A stretch of 64,000 nucleotides of DNA from NCBI GenBank assembly GCA_036937835.1, contig CM072879.1, positions 10,652,001 to 10,716,000 on the forward strand, written 5' to 3'. A model generated the notes under the pieces. The model worked only from the letters and a program-made list of their open reading frames with translations, made no database searches and was not told the origin of the DNA. This stretch comes from Pampus argenteus. Its lineage: Eukaryota > Chordata > Actinopteri > Scombriformes > Stromateidae. The position numbers and the translations under genes were made by a program. This document shows positions 52,101 through 59,730 of this stretch, one piece after another. Numbering within the stretch: the stretch's first letter is position 1; every line of letters begins with the position of its first letter.

Positions 52101-54580
52101 ATGTGTGTGTGTGTGTGTGTGCGCACAGCCTCCTTTAACAGATAGTGCTGAGCTAAGCAAGAGGCCAGTGCGACTTTTAGGAATCAACACCTGGGATGTA
52201 GCAGCTGCTCTCACACACCTGGACTGGAGCCTCTTCAAATCCATCCATGAGGTAAAGGACACAAATATACACACATAGTATATGGTTGTAGTTTATTATA
52301 AAACATAAAAAGAAACATAAGTTAATATGCAATTATGCATATAATTATGCAAATGTTATACAAGATTTATTGGATCATGAGTACTGAGCGGCTATCATTT
52401 TTGTGTGATTCTCACATTTCACTAAATGTTGATTTGTTTGTCTGCAAACACTTAATTGACAATTTTTATTCATCGTGAAAATCATTTATCAAGCAAAAGT
52501 GTTTTATATGATTGTAAATTGATTTTTTTTTGGGGGTGGGAGGGGAGGGGTGGACTGTTGGTCAGAAGTAATGTACTGTACATAAAATATAAATACATTT
52601 TTGCTATTTTCTGACATTTTATAGAATAATTTTAATAACTGAAAACATAATGGAAAAGTAACTAATAACATAATGAAAATATTAGAGAAGTAGCTAAGAT
52701 CTTAGAGTACATATTTTGGGGTGCATTTTTCTAAAATATCTGATATGTTACATTTCTTCCCTCCCTCCACATGCAGCAGGAGCTGGTGTACTACACCCTC
52801 AGCCGTGCTCCTGGTACCGCCCACACAGCTGCACTCTCAGTCCTCCTCCAGCGCTGTAATGAGGTGCAGCAGTGGGTCATGTCCGAGGTGCTCATGTGTG
52901 TATCACTGAACAAGAGAGTGCAGCTGCTAAAGAAGTTCATCAAGATTGCAGCTCAGTAAGACCACACGTTCATACCCTCAGAAATATACACTTATGAAAT
53001 TACATATATTAAGCACTTCAGGATTTCTCTGCATTGTGATTAAAATGCTGTACATTTTTTTATGTGACTGTAGCTGCAAAGCCCAAAGGAATTTGAACTC
53101 TGCATTTGCCATCATCATGGGTCTCAACACAGCAGCTGTGAGTCGACTCAACCAAACCTGGGAGGTAAGATATTGCATTTAGTGTATTCATATACATGTT
53201 TTTATTTTTATTTTTAATCTAATTGACTTTCCTTTCAGAAATGTCCGGGGAAGTTCAAGAAGCTCTTTTCGGAGTTGGAGCTCATCACGGTGAGTCATAC
53301 TAAAGAGAGATACATGATACTATGTTCCTTTTCTGATTTGATAATCACCTAGTTTTAAATATAAAAAGTGTTTCCATGTTGACTGAATTTTCTCCACTCC
53401 CCTGTTCTTTATTTTCTCTCTTTCTCCAGGATCCATCTCTTAACCACAAAGCCTACAGAGAAGCCTTCAAGAGAATGAAACCTCCCAAGATCCCTTTCAT
53501 GCCTCTTCTTCTGAAAGGTATCCTTTCTAACCTCCACACACACAGACACACACACAGACACACACACACAAATTAAACGCTTGTCCTCTGCTCTTAGATA
53601 TTACCTTTATCCACGAGGGAAATAAGACCTTCCATGACAACCTGGTCAACTTTGAGAAGCTGGTGAGTCAGTCTTACAGTGTCTTAGTTGCCATTTTGCT
53701 AAATTGACCCTATTTTTAATTTAAGATGATGAAGAGTAATAATTATAGCATTTGTTATATATACCTTGAACATGTGTACTGTATATTTATCAGTTAACAG
53801 TGAAATAATACATCTGACTGTAAGAATTTTAGTCATAGTCAACCTACCAGAGTAAAGGGACAAACAAGGTATTGGTAAAGATGGGTTTGCTCATGTGAAC
53901 ATTGAAACAGGCTTTAATATAATGATATAATCATTCCTCCTTCAGTAGGTCTACATTGCCGCATTTTGAATAAAAGAAGATAGTTATTAGGTGTTCTTTA
54001 TTCTTATGTTTTTCATATATTTAAATGCACCTTTTAATATGTAACATGTTAACTGGTATTTTGCCCTGATGCAACACATCTTCTCCTAAACCAACAGCAT
54101 ATGATCGCAGACACGGTTCGATTGATTCGCCACTGCCAAAGCGACCAACCAGGTGATTTTTCATATTTCTGAGTAAATAGTAAATTTAGTTTGTGCAAAT
54201 GATCCTTTTGTGACAAACTGTTGATGCTGGATGCAATATTGATGTTTGGATCAGTTAATTGTGAGGAATCTACTGCCATCTGCAGTTGAGTTAGTGTACT
54301 GTACCCGAGTCATTTCTCCCTCTCAGTTTCACTCACAGTTTCTAAGCAACCATTTCAGCAGCTTTTTCCTCTTTTTATGTATCTAATACATATATTCTTG
54401 AATCCATCAGAAAACTTCTTTCTTTGTGACTAATGTGAATGTTTTTTTGTCTGTCTCTTAGGCAACGAGGTAATTGGGGTCGACAGTGCGGACGTGAGGG
54501 CAAGCGTTCATTACCTGCACATTATCGACAATCAGCAGACCCTTTTCGAACTGTCTCATAAACTGGAGCCACGTGCTTGA
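20616..54580 (+). CDS. RAPGEF5: RAPGEF5, Rap guanine nucleotide exchange factor 5 (full gene, 26 exons)
   Basis: Coding exons: 20616-20759, 27555-27605, 29660-29766, 30247-30368, 31645-31822, 36282-36363, 36460-36508, 36638-36711, 38867-39046, 44032-44177, 45376-45476 (long form 45094-45476), 48679-48757, 48858-49002, 50227-50318, 50447-50477, 50836-50914, 51097-51246, 51404-51501, 52129-52251, 52777-52955, 53074-53164, 53239-53289, 53430-53517, 53598-53662, 54098-54152, 54462-54580. Every junction keeps phase, giving 892 aa (986 aa with long exon 11). Order: DEP (about 70-142), low-complexity linker (229-330), RasGEF-N/REM (378-525), RA-like (530-640), CDC25-type RasGEF (650-892). It loads GTP on Rap1/Rap2 and its RA domain is known to bind M-Ras. 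It is related to EPAC but has no cyclic-nucleotide-binding domain, fitting known cAMP-independence. From REM to the end it aligns residue by residue with human RAPGEF5. Confidence 0.96.
21125..21455 (+). repeat. Teleost dispersed repeat (family A), longest copy
   Basis: The block starts with attatcaattatttaattat words, continues agtccatacaaaatgtgaaa, aatgcccatcacaagttgtg, tcttcaaatgcctccttcaa, agaaaatcttcacatctgag and ends gctaattgattaatggactg. It matches in order the other copies at 8528-8640 (reverse), 52430-52645 (reverse) and 60085-60205 (forward). The terminal gattaat words are inverted. Confidence 0.65.
24263..24720 (+). repeat. Teleost dispersed repeat (family C, TTAGCATG type)
   Basis: The copy begins tggctctaggctctagggac, then ctattggatggattgccatg followed by aaattttgtacagacattga, cctctagtgccaccatgag, gtgtttaatgctaattagca, and the typical tail with tgagcatgtaagcatgctga and tagctcaaagcaccgctgtg. 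This order is one of the most widespread repeats in percomorph genomes. Class unassigned; recognised from memory. Confidence 0.7.
24974..24998 (+). repeat. (GT)n microsatellite
   Basis: Twenty-five bases of GT dinucleotides in RAPGEF5 intron 1. Confidence 0.9.
25264..25297 (+). repeat. (GT)n microsatellite
   Basis: Thirty-four bases of GT ending in gcgtgcgcac, in RAPGEF5 intron 1. Confidence 0.9.
27489..27554 (+). repeat. (GT)n tract before RAPGEF5 exon 2
   Basis: Twenty bases of GT (27489-27508) end 46 bases before the exon 2 acceptor. A conventional tttgttttaacag acceptor follows. Confidence 0.8.
27555..31822 (+). CDS. RAPGEF5: RAPGEF5 exons 2-5 (DEP domain)
   Basis: Exon 2 (51 bases) encodes QSPDTIPGPSTGPTVHK. 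Exons 3 and 4 encode the DEP domain: AGRSVRNAFLSHGPYPAKDK, IHLARIIR, then RSYVGVELVQWLCEQCVYVR and WQVLLELGVLLS. This pattern (hydrophobic helix, VGxELVxWL, LLExGVL) is that of the EPAC/RAPGEF5 DEP domain, which in EPAC directs membrane binding through phosphatidic acid. Exon 5 continues VDQRVVFSDSNSYYQFSFEE and a poorly conserved tail. Human short RAPGEF5 isoforms lack this region, so it is specific to the long isoform. Exon 3 has an alternative in-phase acceptor 12 bases downstream (29672). Confidence 0.9.
27606..27790 (-). repeat. (AC)n-flanked teleost repeat (family B), copy 1, abutting the exon 2 donor
   Basis: Directly after gtaag comes an (AC)n run, then ttgtacttctatctttgtaa, gacataatgcattccctagc, and then degenerate ctaactctaacc/taaccttt words. 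This is the reverse orientation of the block at 44341-44607. I recognise the family (GTGGGGAC plus telomere-like GGTTAGGGTTA, flanked by GT/AC runs) from fish genomes. Here it starts five bases into the intron. Confidence 0.6.
29409..29438 (+). repeat. (GT)n microsatellite
   Basis: Thirty bases of uninterrupted TG dinucleotides in RAPGEF5 intron 2. Confidence 0.95.
29617..29656 (+). repeat. (GT)n tract forming the upstream context of the exon 3 acceptor
   Basis: Forty bases of GT end three bases before the acceptor AG at 29658-29659. No polypyrimidine tract lies between them or upstream of the repeat. Confidence 0.9.
31823..36281 (+). other. RAPGEF5 intron 5
   Basis: A 4.5-kb intron. It contains CT-rich tracts (33405-33485), a potential 22-base cassette exon at 34891-34912, short CA/GT runs, and two low-repeat islands (about 33960-34250 and 35320-35530) with homeodomain-type TAATTAAA and octamer ATGCAAAT words that could be regulatory. 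No other coding sequence was recognised. Confidence 0.5.
36282..39046 (+). CDS. RAPGEF5: RAPGEF5 exons 6-9 (helical and low-complexity linker)
   Basis: Exons 6 and 7 read SEEDSEGNRDICSEILQMKA, LERLTSTVQSELAAALARKT. This resembles the helix that precedes the cyclic-nucleotide-binding domain in EPAC (HIKALAHLSTTVKRELA). Instead of that domain, exon 8 encodes a Ser/Thr/Glu-rich linker (SEQDSETTETSHQEPRTPSE), and exon 9 a Gly-rich stretch followed by a helical segment (RDELTSRLGLEAVQRLAKDG). Exon 9 is unusually GC-rich for the gene. All donors and acceptors are canonical GT-AG. Confidence 0.85.
39616..39659 (+). repeat. (GT)n microsatellite
   Basis: About 44 bases of uninterrupted TG dinucleotides in RAPGEF5 intron 9. 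Confidence 0.95.
40749..40782 (+). repeat. (CA)n microsatellite facing a GT tract
   Basis: Thirty-four bases of AC, followed 80 bases later by an imperfect GT tract at 40864-40926. The two are complementary on one strand and could fold as a stem. Confidence 0.9.
40864..40926 (+). repeat. Imperfect (GT)n microsatellite
   Basis: GT dinucleotides with tatg, gcac and gctt interruptions. Pairs with the CA run at 40749-40782. Confidence 0.9.
41327..41362. mobile_element. Tc1-like transposon end fragment
   Basis: The string agtgtgaccaaacttttgac followed by tggtactgtatata is close to the gtgtccaaacttttgactggtactgta motif at the ends of Tc1/mariner-type elements abundant in fish. Only this short end is seen, with no transposase. 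Confidence 0.5.
42693..42736 (+). repeat. (CA)n microsatellite
   Basis: Forty-four bases of CA in RAPGEF5 intron 9, about 305 bases before the long GT run at 43041-43113. Confidence 0.95.
43041..43113 (+). repeat. (GT)n microsatellite, longest in the window
   Basis: Seventy-three bases of uninterrupted TG dinucleotides. It is likely polymorphic and a potential Z-DNA former. Confidence 0.95.
43555..43800. repeat. Dispersed teleost repeat fragment
   Basis: The block begins agagtctgaccaatactgga, then ttctggggccaataacaaaa, and continues with tgaactagacattttacagt. It resembles a frequent fish repeat whose consensus starts with cgaccgatactggatttttg. The copy is decayed. Recognised from memory. 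Confidence 0.4.
44032..44177 (+). CDS. RAPGEF5: RAPGEF5 exon 10
   Basis: The exon follows a tttctctctcag acceptor and reads EALGRVCLKERGRDVLVLRR then VTSSVTSPSERPSPTSSGSG. The KERGRDVLVLRRV motif matches the segment KEHDQDVLVLEKV that in EPAC lies between the cyclic-nucleotide domain and REM. A Ser/Pro-rich linker follows. It ends in phase 2 and accepts either start of exon 11. Confidence 0.85.
44341..44607 (+). repeat. (GT)n-flanked teleost repeat (family B), copy 2
   Basis: The segment carries ccaggtattcctcatgttgt, ggggactcaccctt, a degenerate ggttagg/aaggttaggt series, atgtggtggttatgat and taatgtcccctgaaatgatg. It is bounded by GT runs on both sides. It is the forward orientation of the block at 27606-27790. 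The GGTTAGG words are telomere-like but internal. Confidence 0.65.
45094..45476 (+). CDS. RAPGEF5: RAPGEF5 exon 11, with alternative 5' extension
   Basis: The core, 45376-45476, encodes YVVVSGTPLKILEHLLSDLR, the start of the REM domain. The frame extends upstream without a stop. An acceptor at 45092-45093 (after cttttcttgagtattt) would include it in phase, and a start codon at 45101 could begin a short isoform. The extension is acidic and contains TFDIPHFPYIDDDD. That corresponds to TFDVPYFKYIDEED in the human 580-residue RAPGEF5, which is followed there too by DRYVVVSGTP. The segment is therefore conserved coding sequence, used either as an included exon or as an alternative N-terminus. An in-frame TGA at 45083-45085 limits the short form to starts at 45101 or later. 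Confidence 0.75.
46861..46917 (+). repeat. (GA)n polypurine tract
   Basis: About 57 bases of GA dinucleotides with a gacagacag interruption. Confidence 0.9.
48003..48025 (+). repeat. (CA)n microsatellite
   Basis: Twenty-three bases of CA dinucleotides in RAPGEF5 intron 11. Confidence 0.9.
48679..50477 (+). CDS. RAPGEF5: RAPGEF5 exons 12-15 (rest of the REM domain)
   Basis: The exons encode LLDDFLLTYLVFMSTHDLCQ, ALLGHYSS, RKRKVLQLVSHWSRLYKDFL, KEEEHVRSFMK, LYRCVLEDLYEFPTLERDLK and EFQKLLRRRHTVDECPPNQK. Each block aligns with human RAPGEF5 (LLDDFLLTYTVFM, RKRKVLHLVSQW, EKELKEFQKIL, HTVDE). The REM domain packs against the catalytic CDC25 domain and stabilises it. The His of GHYS is split by the AT-AC intron at 48758-48857. 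Confidence 0.95.
48758..48857 (+). other. RAPGEF5: U12-type AT-AC intron (RAPGEF5 intron 12)
   Basis: The intron begins ATATCCTTA and ends CTCAC. The 5' end matches the minor-spliceosome consensus ATATCCTTT at eight of nine positions. TCCTTGAC at 48841-48848 matches the U12 branch site TCCTTAAC, with the branch adenosine (48847) ten bases before the intron end. Only this junction restores the conserved reading frame (GHYSS, human RHYSA). No nearby GT-AG pair gives the correct protein; the in-frame readthrough adds residues absent from human. Length is 100 bases. Confidence 0.9.
49825..49838. promoter_or_regulatory. RFX X-box-like motif
   Basis: GTTACCATGGAAAC matches the palindromic RFX consensus GTTGCCATGGCAAC at 12 of 14 positions. 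It lies in RAPGEF5 intron 13. Confidence 0.4.
49897..49909. promoter_or_regulatory. RFX X-box-like motif
   Basis: GTTGCCTAGTAAC has two RFX half-sites (GTTGCC and GTAAC) with a one- to two-base spacer. It lies 59 bases after the previous motif. Confidence 0.4.
50836..51501 (+). CDS. RAPGEF5: RAPGEF5 exons 16-18 (RA-like ubiquitin-fold domain)
   Basis: The exons encode KQMYQQLSLKENCLQPRSSQ, then ICCVYVSADSFLSVQTHASL, EAHELLRIVGVKMDKAEEDM, VLAVVSHTG and RRVLQPSDCVYSESLTPQGK. Human counterparts are HQFSLKENWLQHR, CHVYITEHSYVSVKAKV, YAEEDLALVAITFSG and ELQPNDLVISKSL. This is the Ras-association region by which RAPGEF5 (MR-GEF) is known to bind M-Ras-GTP. The introns here are short (182 and 157 bases) and their donors are followed by CA runs. 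Confidence 0.93.
52079..52128 (+). repeat. (GT)n tract ending at the exon 19 acceptor
   Basis: A ttctctg start, then GT dinucleotides with gcgcat and gcgcac interruptions, ends directly in the acceptor CAG at 52126-52128. The words tgtgtgcgcaca just before AG are self-complementary and could form a small hairpin. Confidence 0.85.
52129..54580 (+). CDS. RAPGEF5: RAPGEF5 exons 19-26 (CDC25-type RasGEF catalytic domain)
   Basis: The exons encode RLLGINTWDVAAALTHLDWS, LLQRCNEVQQWVMSEVLMCV, KRVQLLKKFIKIAAHCKAQR, NLNSAFAIIMGLNTAAVSRL, NQTWEKCPGKFKKLFSELEL, ITDPSLNHKAYREAFKRMKP, PKIPFMPLLLKDITFIHEGN and LVNFEKLHMIADTVRLIRHC. The frame ends at TGA 54578-54580 after LFELSHKLEPRA (human LFELSHRIEPRV). 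These are the hallmark blocks of Rap-specific CDC25 domains: the KRVxLxKKFIKIAxHC segment, FAIxMGLN, the PPKIPFMPLLLKDxTFIHEGN loop and NFEKL. All catalytic helices are present. Introns of 74-525 bases make this the most compact part of the gene. Confidence 0.97.
52430..52645 (-). repeat. Teleost dispersed repeat (family A), copy in RAPGEF5 intron 19
   Basis: The words tttatatgattgtaaattga, tggactgttggtcag and gctattttctgacattttat occur in the same order as in family A (reverse orientation, as at 8528-8640). An inserted poly-T/G-rich run (ttttttttgggggtgggagg) interrupts the copy. Confidence 0.6.
53518..53597 (+). other. RAPGEF5: Putative U12-type GT-AG intron (RAPGEF5 intron 23)
   Basis: The donor GTATCCTTT is identical to the U12 GT-AG consensus and far from the U2 consensus GTRAGT. 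The 80-base intron is filled with an imperfect CA repeat and ends tgtcctctgctcttag. A branch-like ATTAAAC at 53572-53578 lies about 20 bases from the acceptor but lacks the CC of TCCTTAAC. The junction is certain from the protein (LLLK-DITF); the spliceosome class is not. Confidence 0.5.
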
Positions 54581-57420
54581 ACAGGCACACACACGCGTAC
54601 CCTCATAGACAGACACAAAGACACTGGGCACAGTGCAGTGGAAATGCTAGCACTGAGTGTGTATGTGCTATTATGTAGGATGAAAAATGTTGCGCACACT
54701 CACATACACACAGCAACAAAATCTCACTACCAGCAGTGGTGCCAAGCAGGCATTAAGGTGCCATGTGCCTGACAAATGCCCACATAAACATGGAGCTCAA
54801 CTCAGCTCCTGCCACAGCAGTTCACGTGTGTTTACTAAAGGCTTTATAACACAAATCGTGTGCTTATAAAGGATTTATAAACTCTGTACACACTCTGTGA
54901 ACAGTCTAAAAGAAGAGATTCTGCACAGCAAGACAGATATTTGCCAAACGAAGACGGAGAGAAGAGGACGCTGTAATTAGTTTGTACAGTATCTATTGGA
55001 CTGAATATGCCCTTGTTTTTGTTCTTGTTCTTGTGATGAGATTTTGGTTATTTATGAGCCTGTTCACCAGGTGGAATGTTTCCTTTTATTTCTGTAAAAG
55101 TTTTGTCACACCACTGGAGGTCAACAAGGACTTGATAGCCTCTTCATCATTTCATCAGTTACAAACACAAAATAGTCTTTAGAGGAGTTACAGGTGTTTA
55201 TAACCTGCTGGCCATAATCTGCCCCATCAATGGTCTCATTTTATTTCATCTACATATCTGCCTCGTGGCACATGTATATCTAGGATACATGCCATAGTTC
55301 TTTAGGTGTATAATGTAGGCTTGCTTTGGTTATCGTGTGATAGAGTATTATATAACACAAGCAGTAGCCAGCGCACACAGCAACACTTCAATATGCCTAC
55401 TACACCTTTTGACCTTTTGTCACTGAAGATCTTTTTGTGTTTTTAACTAACTTATGTGCAGCCCCAGTGATAAAAGGTGCCCCATTAACAGTGTTTTGTA
55501 CCTGGCATGTGAAGGAACTATTGTGAGAGTTTTTTACTGACTGACGTTTAAAACACTTGAGTTCTCCTGAACGTGCCAGATTCACATTTAGCCAAACACT
55601 CATCGTGCAATCCTCTTATTGAACTGTGATGTTTTTTTGCGTGAATAGATAATGATAAGTTTAATTTGTATATGATATGGACCTATACATTTTTTTCTGT
55701 TTAGGGATCAGTGAGTTTTTTTATTTTTTAATCACGTAATTTGATTTCCTTCAATGAGCCCTGGAATGACGTCTGGTCCTTGATCATGTAAAGCAGATCT
55801 GACTCCTCTCAGAGATGCTTTCTGACATTCTGATGACTGACCTAAAGGTGTATGTGTATGTGTGTGTGTGTGTGTATGATGGCATCCCACTCACCTGTGG
55901 TTGCTATGGAAACACAGACCCATTATAGAGAGAGTTTTTTTCCCCTTACTTTTTAATCCTTGGATTAAATTATGTTAACAAAGACAGCACTGCACCACAG
56001 GACATTGTTAAATAGCTTTATTCAACAAAACCGTGTTCATGAAGAGATTTTGACATTACTGATTCATTCTTACTGACTGAAAAGATAAAAAAAATGGTCT
56101 TATGTGCATATTTCACTGTCAGCAACACAAGGTTTGGACAGAATAATTGAAGCACTACTGCAAGACAGTTTGGCAGGAGTTGTTATATTATTCACATACG
56201 GTATTACAATTAGGACCCCATGCTTGATTATAGTTACCACTAAGAACATTGATAATTATCATTTAAGCCGTTCATCTACATGTTGAAAATGAAAACTATA
56301 ATTTCTGAATCTAATCAACTCTCAATTATGGATAAAATCATCAGTGAAGAAGTGCAGCATGGGATGAAGGGAAAAATTATATGACAAGAAACACCAGAAC
56401 CAGCAGCATTTTTAACAACAGGCGAACATTATTAGTGTTTACATTATTGTGTCCTTGTCTTGTGTTTGTTCATGCATAGCATCAGTGGTACATTTCTGCT
56501 AAATCGAAGGTGAGATTCACAAATGGTATGTAGTGACCAGACAATTCAAAAGGTTATTCATATTCACTACATTTAGATAAACCATCCAAGATAATCAGAG
56601 TAAAATTCATGAAGTCTGGAAGTGGACTTCCACTTAAAGATGCTTTTCATGACAGTCAGTGATTCTGCAACTGCTAGAGCTGATAAGTAATGGTCTATCA
56701 CAGAAAGACCTTGTGGACGTCACAGTTTACTATTAACCTGTACACTACACACAAATGCACAAACACACCATCTGTTTGATGTTTTCAAAGAGCAGAATAA
56801 TTTTGATATTTATTTATTGTGATTATTTGCTTTATTTATGTATTTCTGCGGTGACGACGTATCAGTTTATGTGCCATGTTTAGAGGTTCAACAATGTGTA
56901 AGTGCATACTGCCACATTGGAAAACATACAGAAAGATGCAATGTTGGAATGTAAACGTACTTGTTGTCATGTGTTGTGGCCACTTGAGAGCAGCAGAAGA
57001 GCAGGTCAGTGTGACGATGCTCATCGCTCTCTCCTCTGGCGTCGAGTGCTGTAATGGAGCGGAAACCAACGTGAGGATGTATTTAGTGTTTTTTTATCAG
57101 CCCATGTCATGACTGTAAAGTTCTGTTTTTCTTTAAAGCGATGTTGTTTGCATGATAAAACGGAAAACGCAAAGTTCACAATGCGAGAGAGGACATGTTG
57201 AAGGCTTTGTACTAATGTAATACTGTTGATGTGTAAATATATGCCCATGGTTGATATGTTGTTAGTATTTATCTGTTTAAAAAAAGGCAACCACAAAGCA
57301 ATACATCTCCCCTTGTGTCCCTTCAACCCTCTGACAGCTGAAGCCACATGTCTTTTCTAAAGCTGTGTTTTACTATGTCAAGATTTTACGGAAAATGAAT
57401 AAATTATAGGTTTTATGTGA
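54581..57420 (+). other. RAPGEF5: RAPGEF5 3' UTR
   Basis: About 2.8 kb of non-coding sequence follows the stop codon and ends near an AATAAA at 57398-57403. The long 3' UTR fits mammalian RAPGEF5. Short CA/GT runs and an X-box-like motif at 55900-55913 lie inside. Open frames here have no family resemblance. The transcript end is inferred. Confidence 0.5.
55900..55913. promoter_or_regulatory. RFX X-box-like motif
   Basis: GTTGCTATGGAAAC matches the palindromic RFX consensus at 12 of 14 positions. Confidence 0.4.
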
Positions 57421-57673
57421 CATCTCTGGGTGAGCTGGTGATCTTTTGTTTAGGTTATGGTGAAACACTGTCTGGTAGTGTACAAATGATTGTTTGCCAA
57501 GTGCATTTGACCAATGATATCACACCAATAGTGCAACCAGCCTCTCTGAAACAGACTAAAGAAAGCTGCATTTCAGCTGTCTCCAACAGTCAACATATCA
57601 ACACCTCATCTTGCTCCTGTGACAGAGACACTAATGCTCTTGTTCTCTTCTTCTTTGGTCTGGCTGTTTTACT

Positions 57674-57862
57674 TTAATTGTTCATTACTGAGGTGTCTAG
57701 ATTGTTACATAATCTGTACCTGATATACGCACTGACTGCTTGTCTAATTTCCTGGATTTTGTCAGTGGAGGAGGAGGCAAATTCATTGCAGGCCCTGGTG
57801 GATAGAAGTACAGAGGCTACTGACACAGGAGAGCCTGTTAGCCTGTCAGCAGTCGTAAACAT
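57674..57862 (-). mobile_element. LINE reverse-transcriptase ORF fragment (decayed)
   Basis: The minus-strand frame reads ADRLTGSPVSVASVLLSTRA then CNEFASSSTDKIQEIRQAVS. The pattern DRLTNPP...LLST..CNEFASFFTDKIQKIRQ is typical of the region just before the reverse-transcriptase fingers in fish non-LTR retrotransposons. Only about 55 residues survive, with no catalytic motif. Recognised from memory. Confidence 0.5.
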
Positions 57863-59372
57863 TATTATCGTTTTTGGTAATGATGTCAGAGGAAGGACCG
57901 CCTTGCAATTCTCAGTTCAAAATTATAAATGTGAAGTCTGTCTTTATAGATCTCATAATGAATCAGGAGATTTGTTTTTCGCCTATTGCGTTCAGTGTTG
58001 TCAGACAGAGCAACATCAGTCACCACAACCTTAGAAATGTTCAGACCTTTGGATGATTAAATCGGGGGGGGGGGGGATTCCTCTTGTTTCTTGGGTGAGG
58101 GAACAGATGGCCGATGCAAAAAGTAAAATATTTAAAATATAGTATTTTGGTGTTTTTACTGCAAATGCTTCTCACATCTTTTACTGCAAAGTCACCAACA
58201 ATCTGAGTTTGAGGCACAGCTTTCCCTGTAGCCTTTTACTCCATCCAAGATCCAAGGTCCAGAGAGATACCATCATGCTCTTGTTCCTTTTCTTGTCTGG
58301 CTCTGGGTGCTGAGTCTCCTTCAGGTCACCATCAATTGAAGCTACGGCATGATGACTGTCCCATATTCAACTACTGCTGTTACAAGTATGCAATGTGTGA
58401 TCAGCTGCCTCTGTTTCACCTCAGCTGATTCCAGCTGGCATGAAATGTGACAGGAAGCACTCCCTGCTATGTGTGTGTATGTGCGTGTGTGTGTGTGGAG
58501 GAAGTAAGGTCACTGATGGTTGACACCCAGGCAGCGATATGGTTTCCTGATGCTGCCAACCCCTATCATTTTGTAGTCATCGTGACGAGTGTTTTACCCA
58601 GCAGGCTTCTGACAACTGACAACTAAACAACATGGAGGATGATGGAGAAATGAAGGAAGTGAGACAAACACGACAGTCAGGGTGCTAAATGAGTGGAAAT
58701 TGTGCAGAAATTGTTACAATAGTAGCAGGACCATAGCCAGAAGATGTTTATGCTGTTTCAAAGCTCTCATGCTTGTAGGAATAAAATTCTGGTATACAAA
58801 GATATTCAATACTAAATGATAAAAATGTAATTAACCCAAAATGTTCCCAAATCCCCATTTAAAAAATACAGAGAACATGACCTCTGTTTAACTTATAACT
58901 GAATTATTGAATTGTGAATCATTGTGTAGTTTGGTACTAATTATTAGATTAATATATAGCTTATACTCATAGATCTATCGAAATAAAAGCTCTATTAAAA
59001 CACAAGTAAATATTGATTAACATTTATTAGAACCTATGAGGCTTAATGGAAATGTGCCAATTAAAAACTGCTTCTATATCTATTACATCTCTATAATAAC
59101 TACTAGGAAAATAAAGCATTATCAACAACTTATAGGGAACGAAAAACAATAAAGTGAATAAAATAACTCTGTTGGATACTGCTTTGGTTGGAGACTCCAT
59201 CAGTTATTGCAGATCTTATGCCTGGAAGTCTGCTTATATTGTTAATACTGTCAGTTCTCTGTAATACATCCATACTTAACACACGCCAGTCAAGGGCATT
59301 AAAGCAGCCTCCAGGGCAAGCATGATGCTGGCAGCTTTTCGGCCTCCACAGGATGACCACGCCCACATGTCG
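57863..59372. other. Intergenic region between RAPGEF5 and CDCA7L
   Basis: AT-rich sequence with a G-run of about 13 at 58062-58075 and a short GT run near 58470-58496. A minus-strand open frame around 59276-59485 sits in the GC-richer CDCA7L upstream region and matches no family. Nothing else is recognised. Confidence 0.55.
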
Positions 59373-59385
59373 TTTTCGCGGGAAA
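59373..59385. promoter_or_regulatory. CDCA7L: E2F-type site upstream of CDCA7L
   Basis: TTTTCGCGGGAAA contains the E2F consensus TTTSSCGC and its near-palindromic complement. It lies about 350 bases before the CDCA7L start codon in a locally CpG-richer patch (59330-59430). CDCA7-family genes are S-phase expressed, which fits E2F control; binding is inferred. Confidence 0.45.
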
Positions 59386-59730
59386 GAGCAGACTGTACCA
59401 TTATGAGTGCGGCGGAGGGGGGAGAAACCCAGAAGAGAGACCACTCCTGAACATAGAGAAAAACATACAAAATACAAGTGAGCACAGGCTGTCAGATGAA
59501 TTGAGGTTTTATAAAACCGTAAATAAACTCTTGAATAAATTACAAATAATAGACTTAACCACAAGTGTATCCGTTAGCTCGCCAACAGTAGCACCCCTAC
59601 TTTTACAATCACCGGACTTCTCTAGCGGTTAACTTTTAAATCCACCTCGACTCATTTGGGTTTTCATTTTATACGACACAACTTTCTGTTAAACGGATAT
59701 TTTGCTTTAAAACGGATATATATAAACAAA

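Noticed and set aside
59276..59564. Minus-strand open frame upstream of CDCA7L
   Set aside because: No family resemblance. It lies in a GC-richer promoter patch where long open frames arise by chance; it could be a divergent non-coding transcript.
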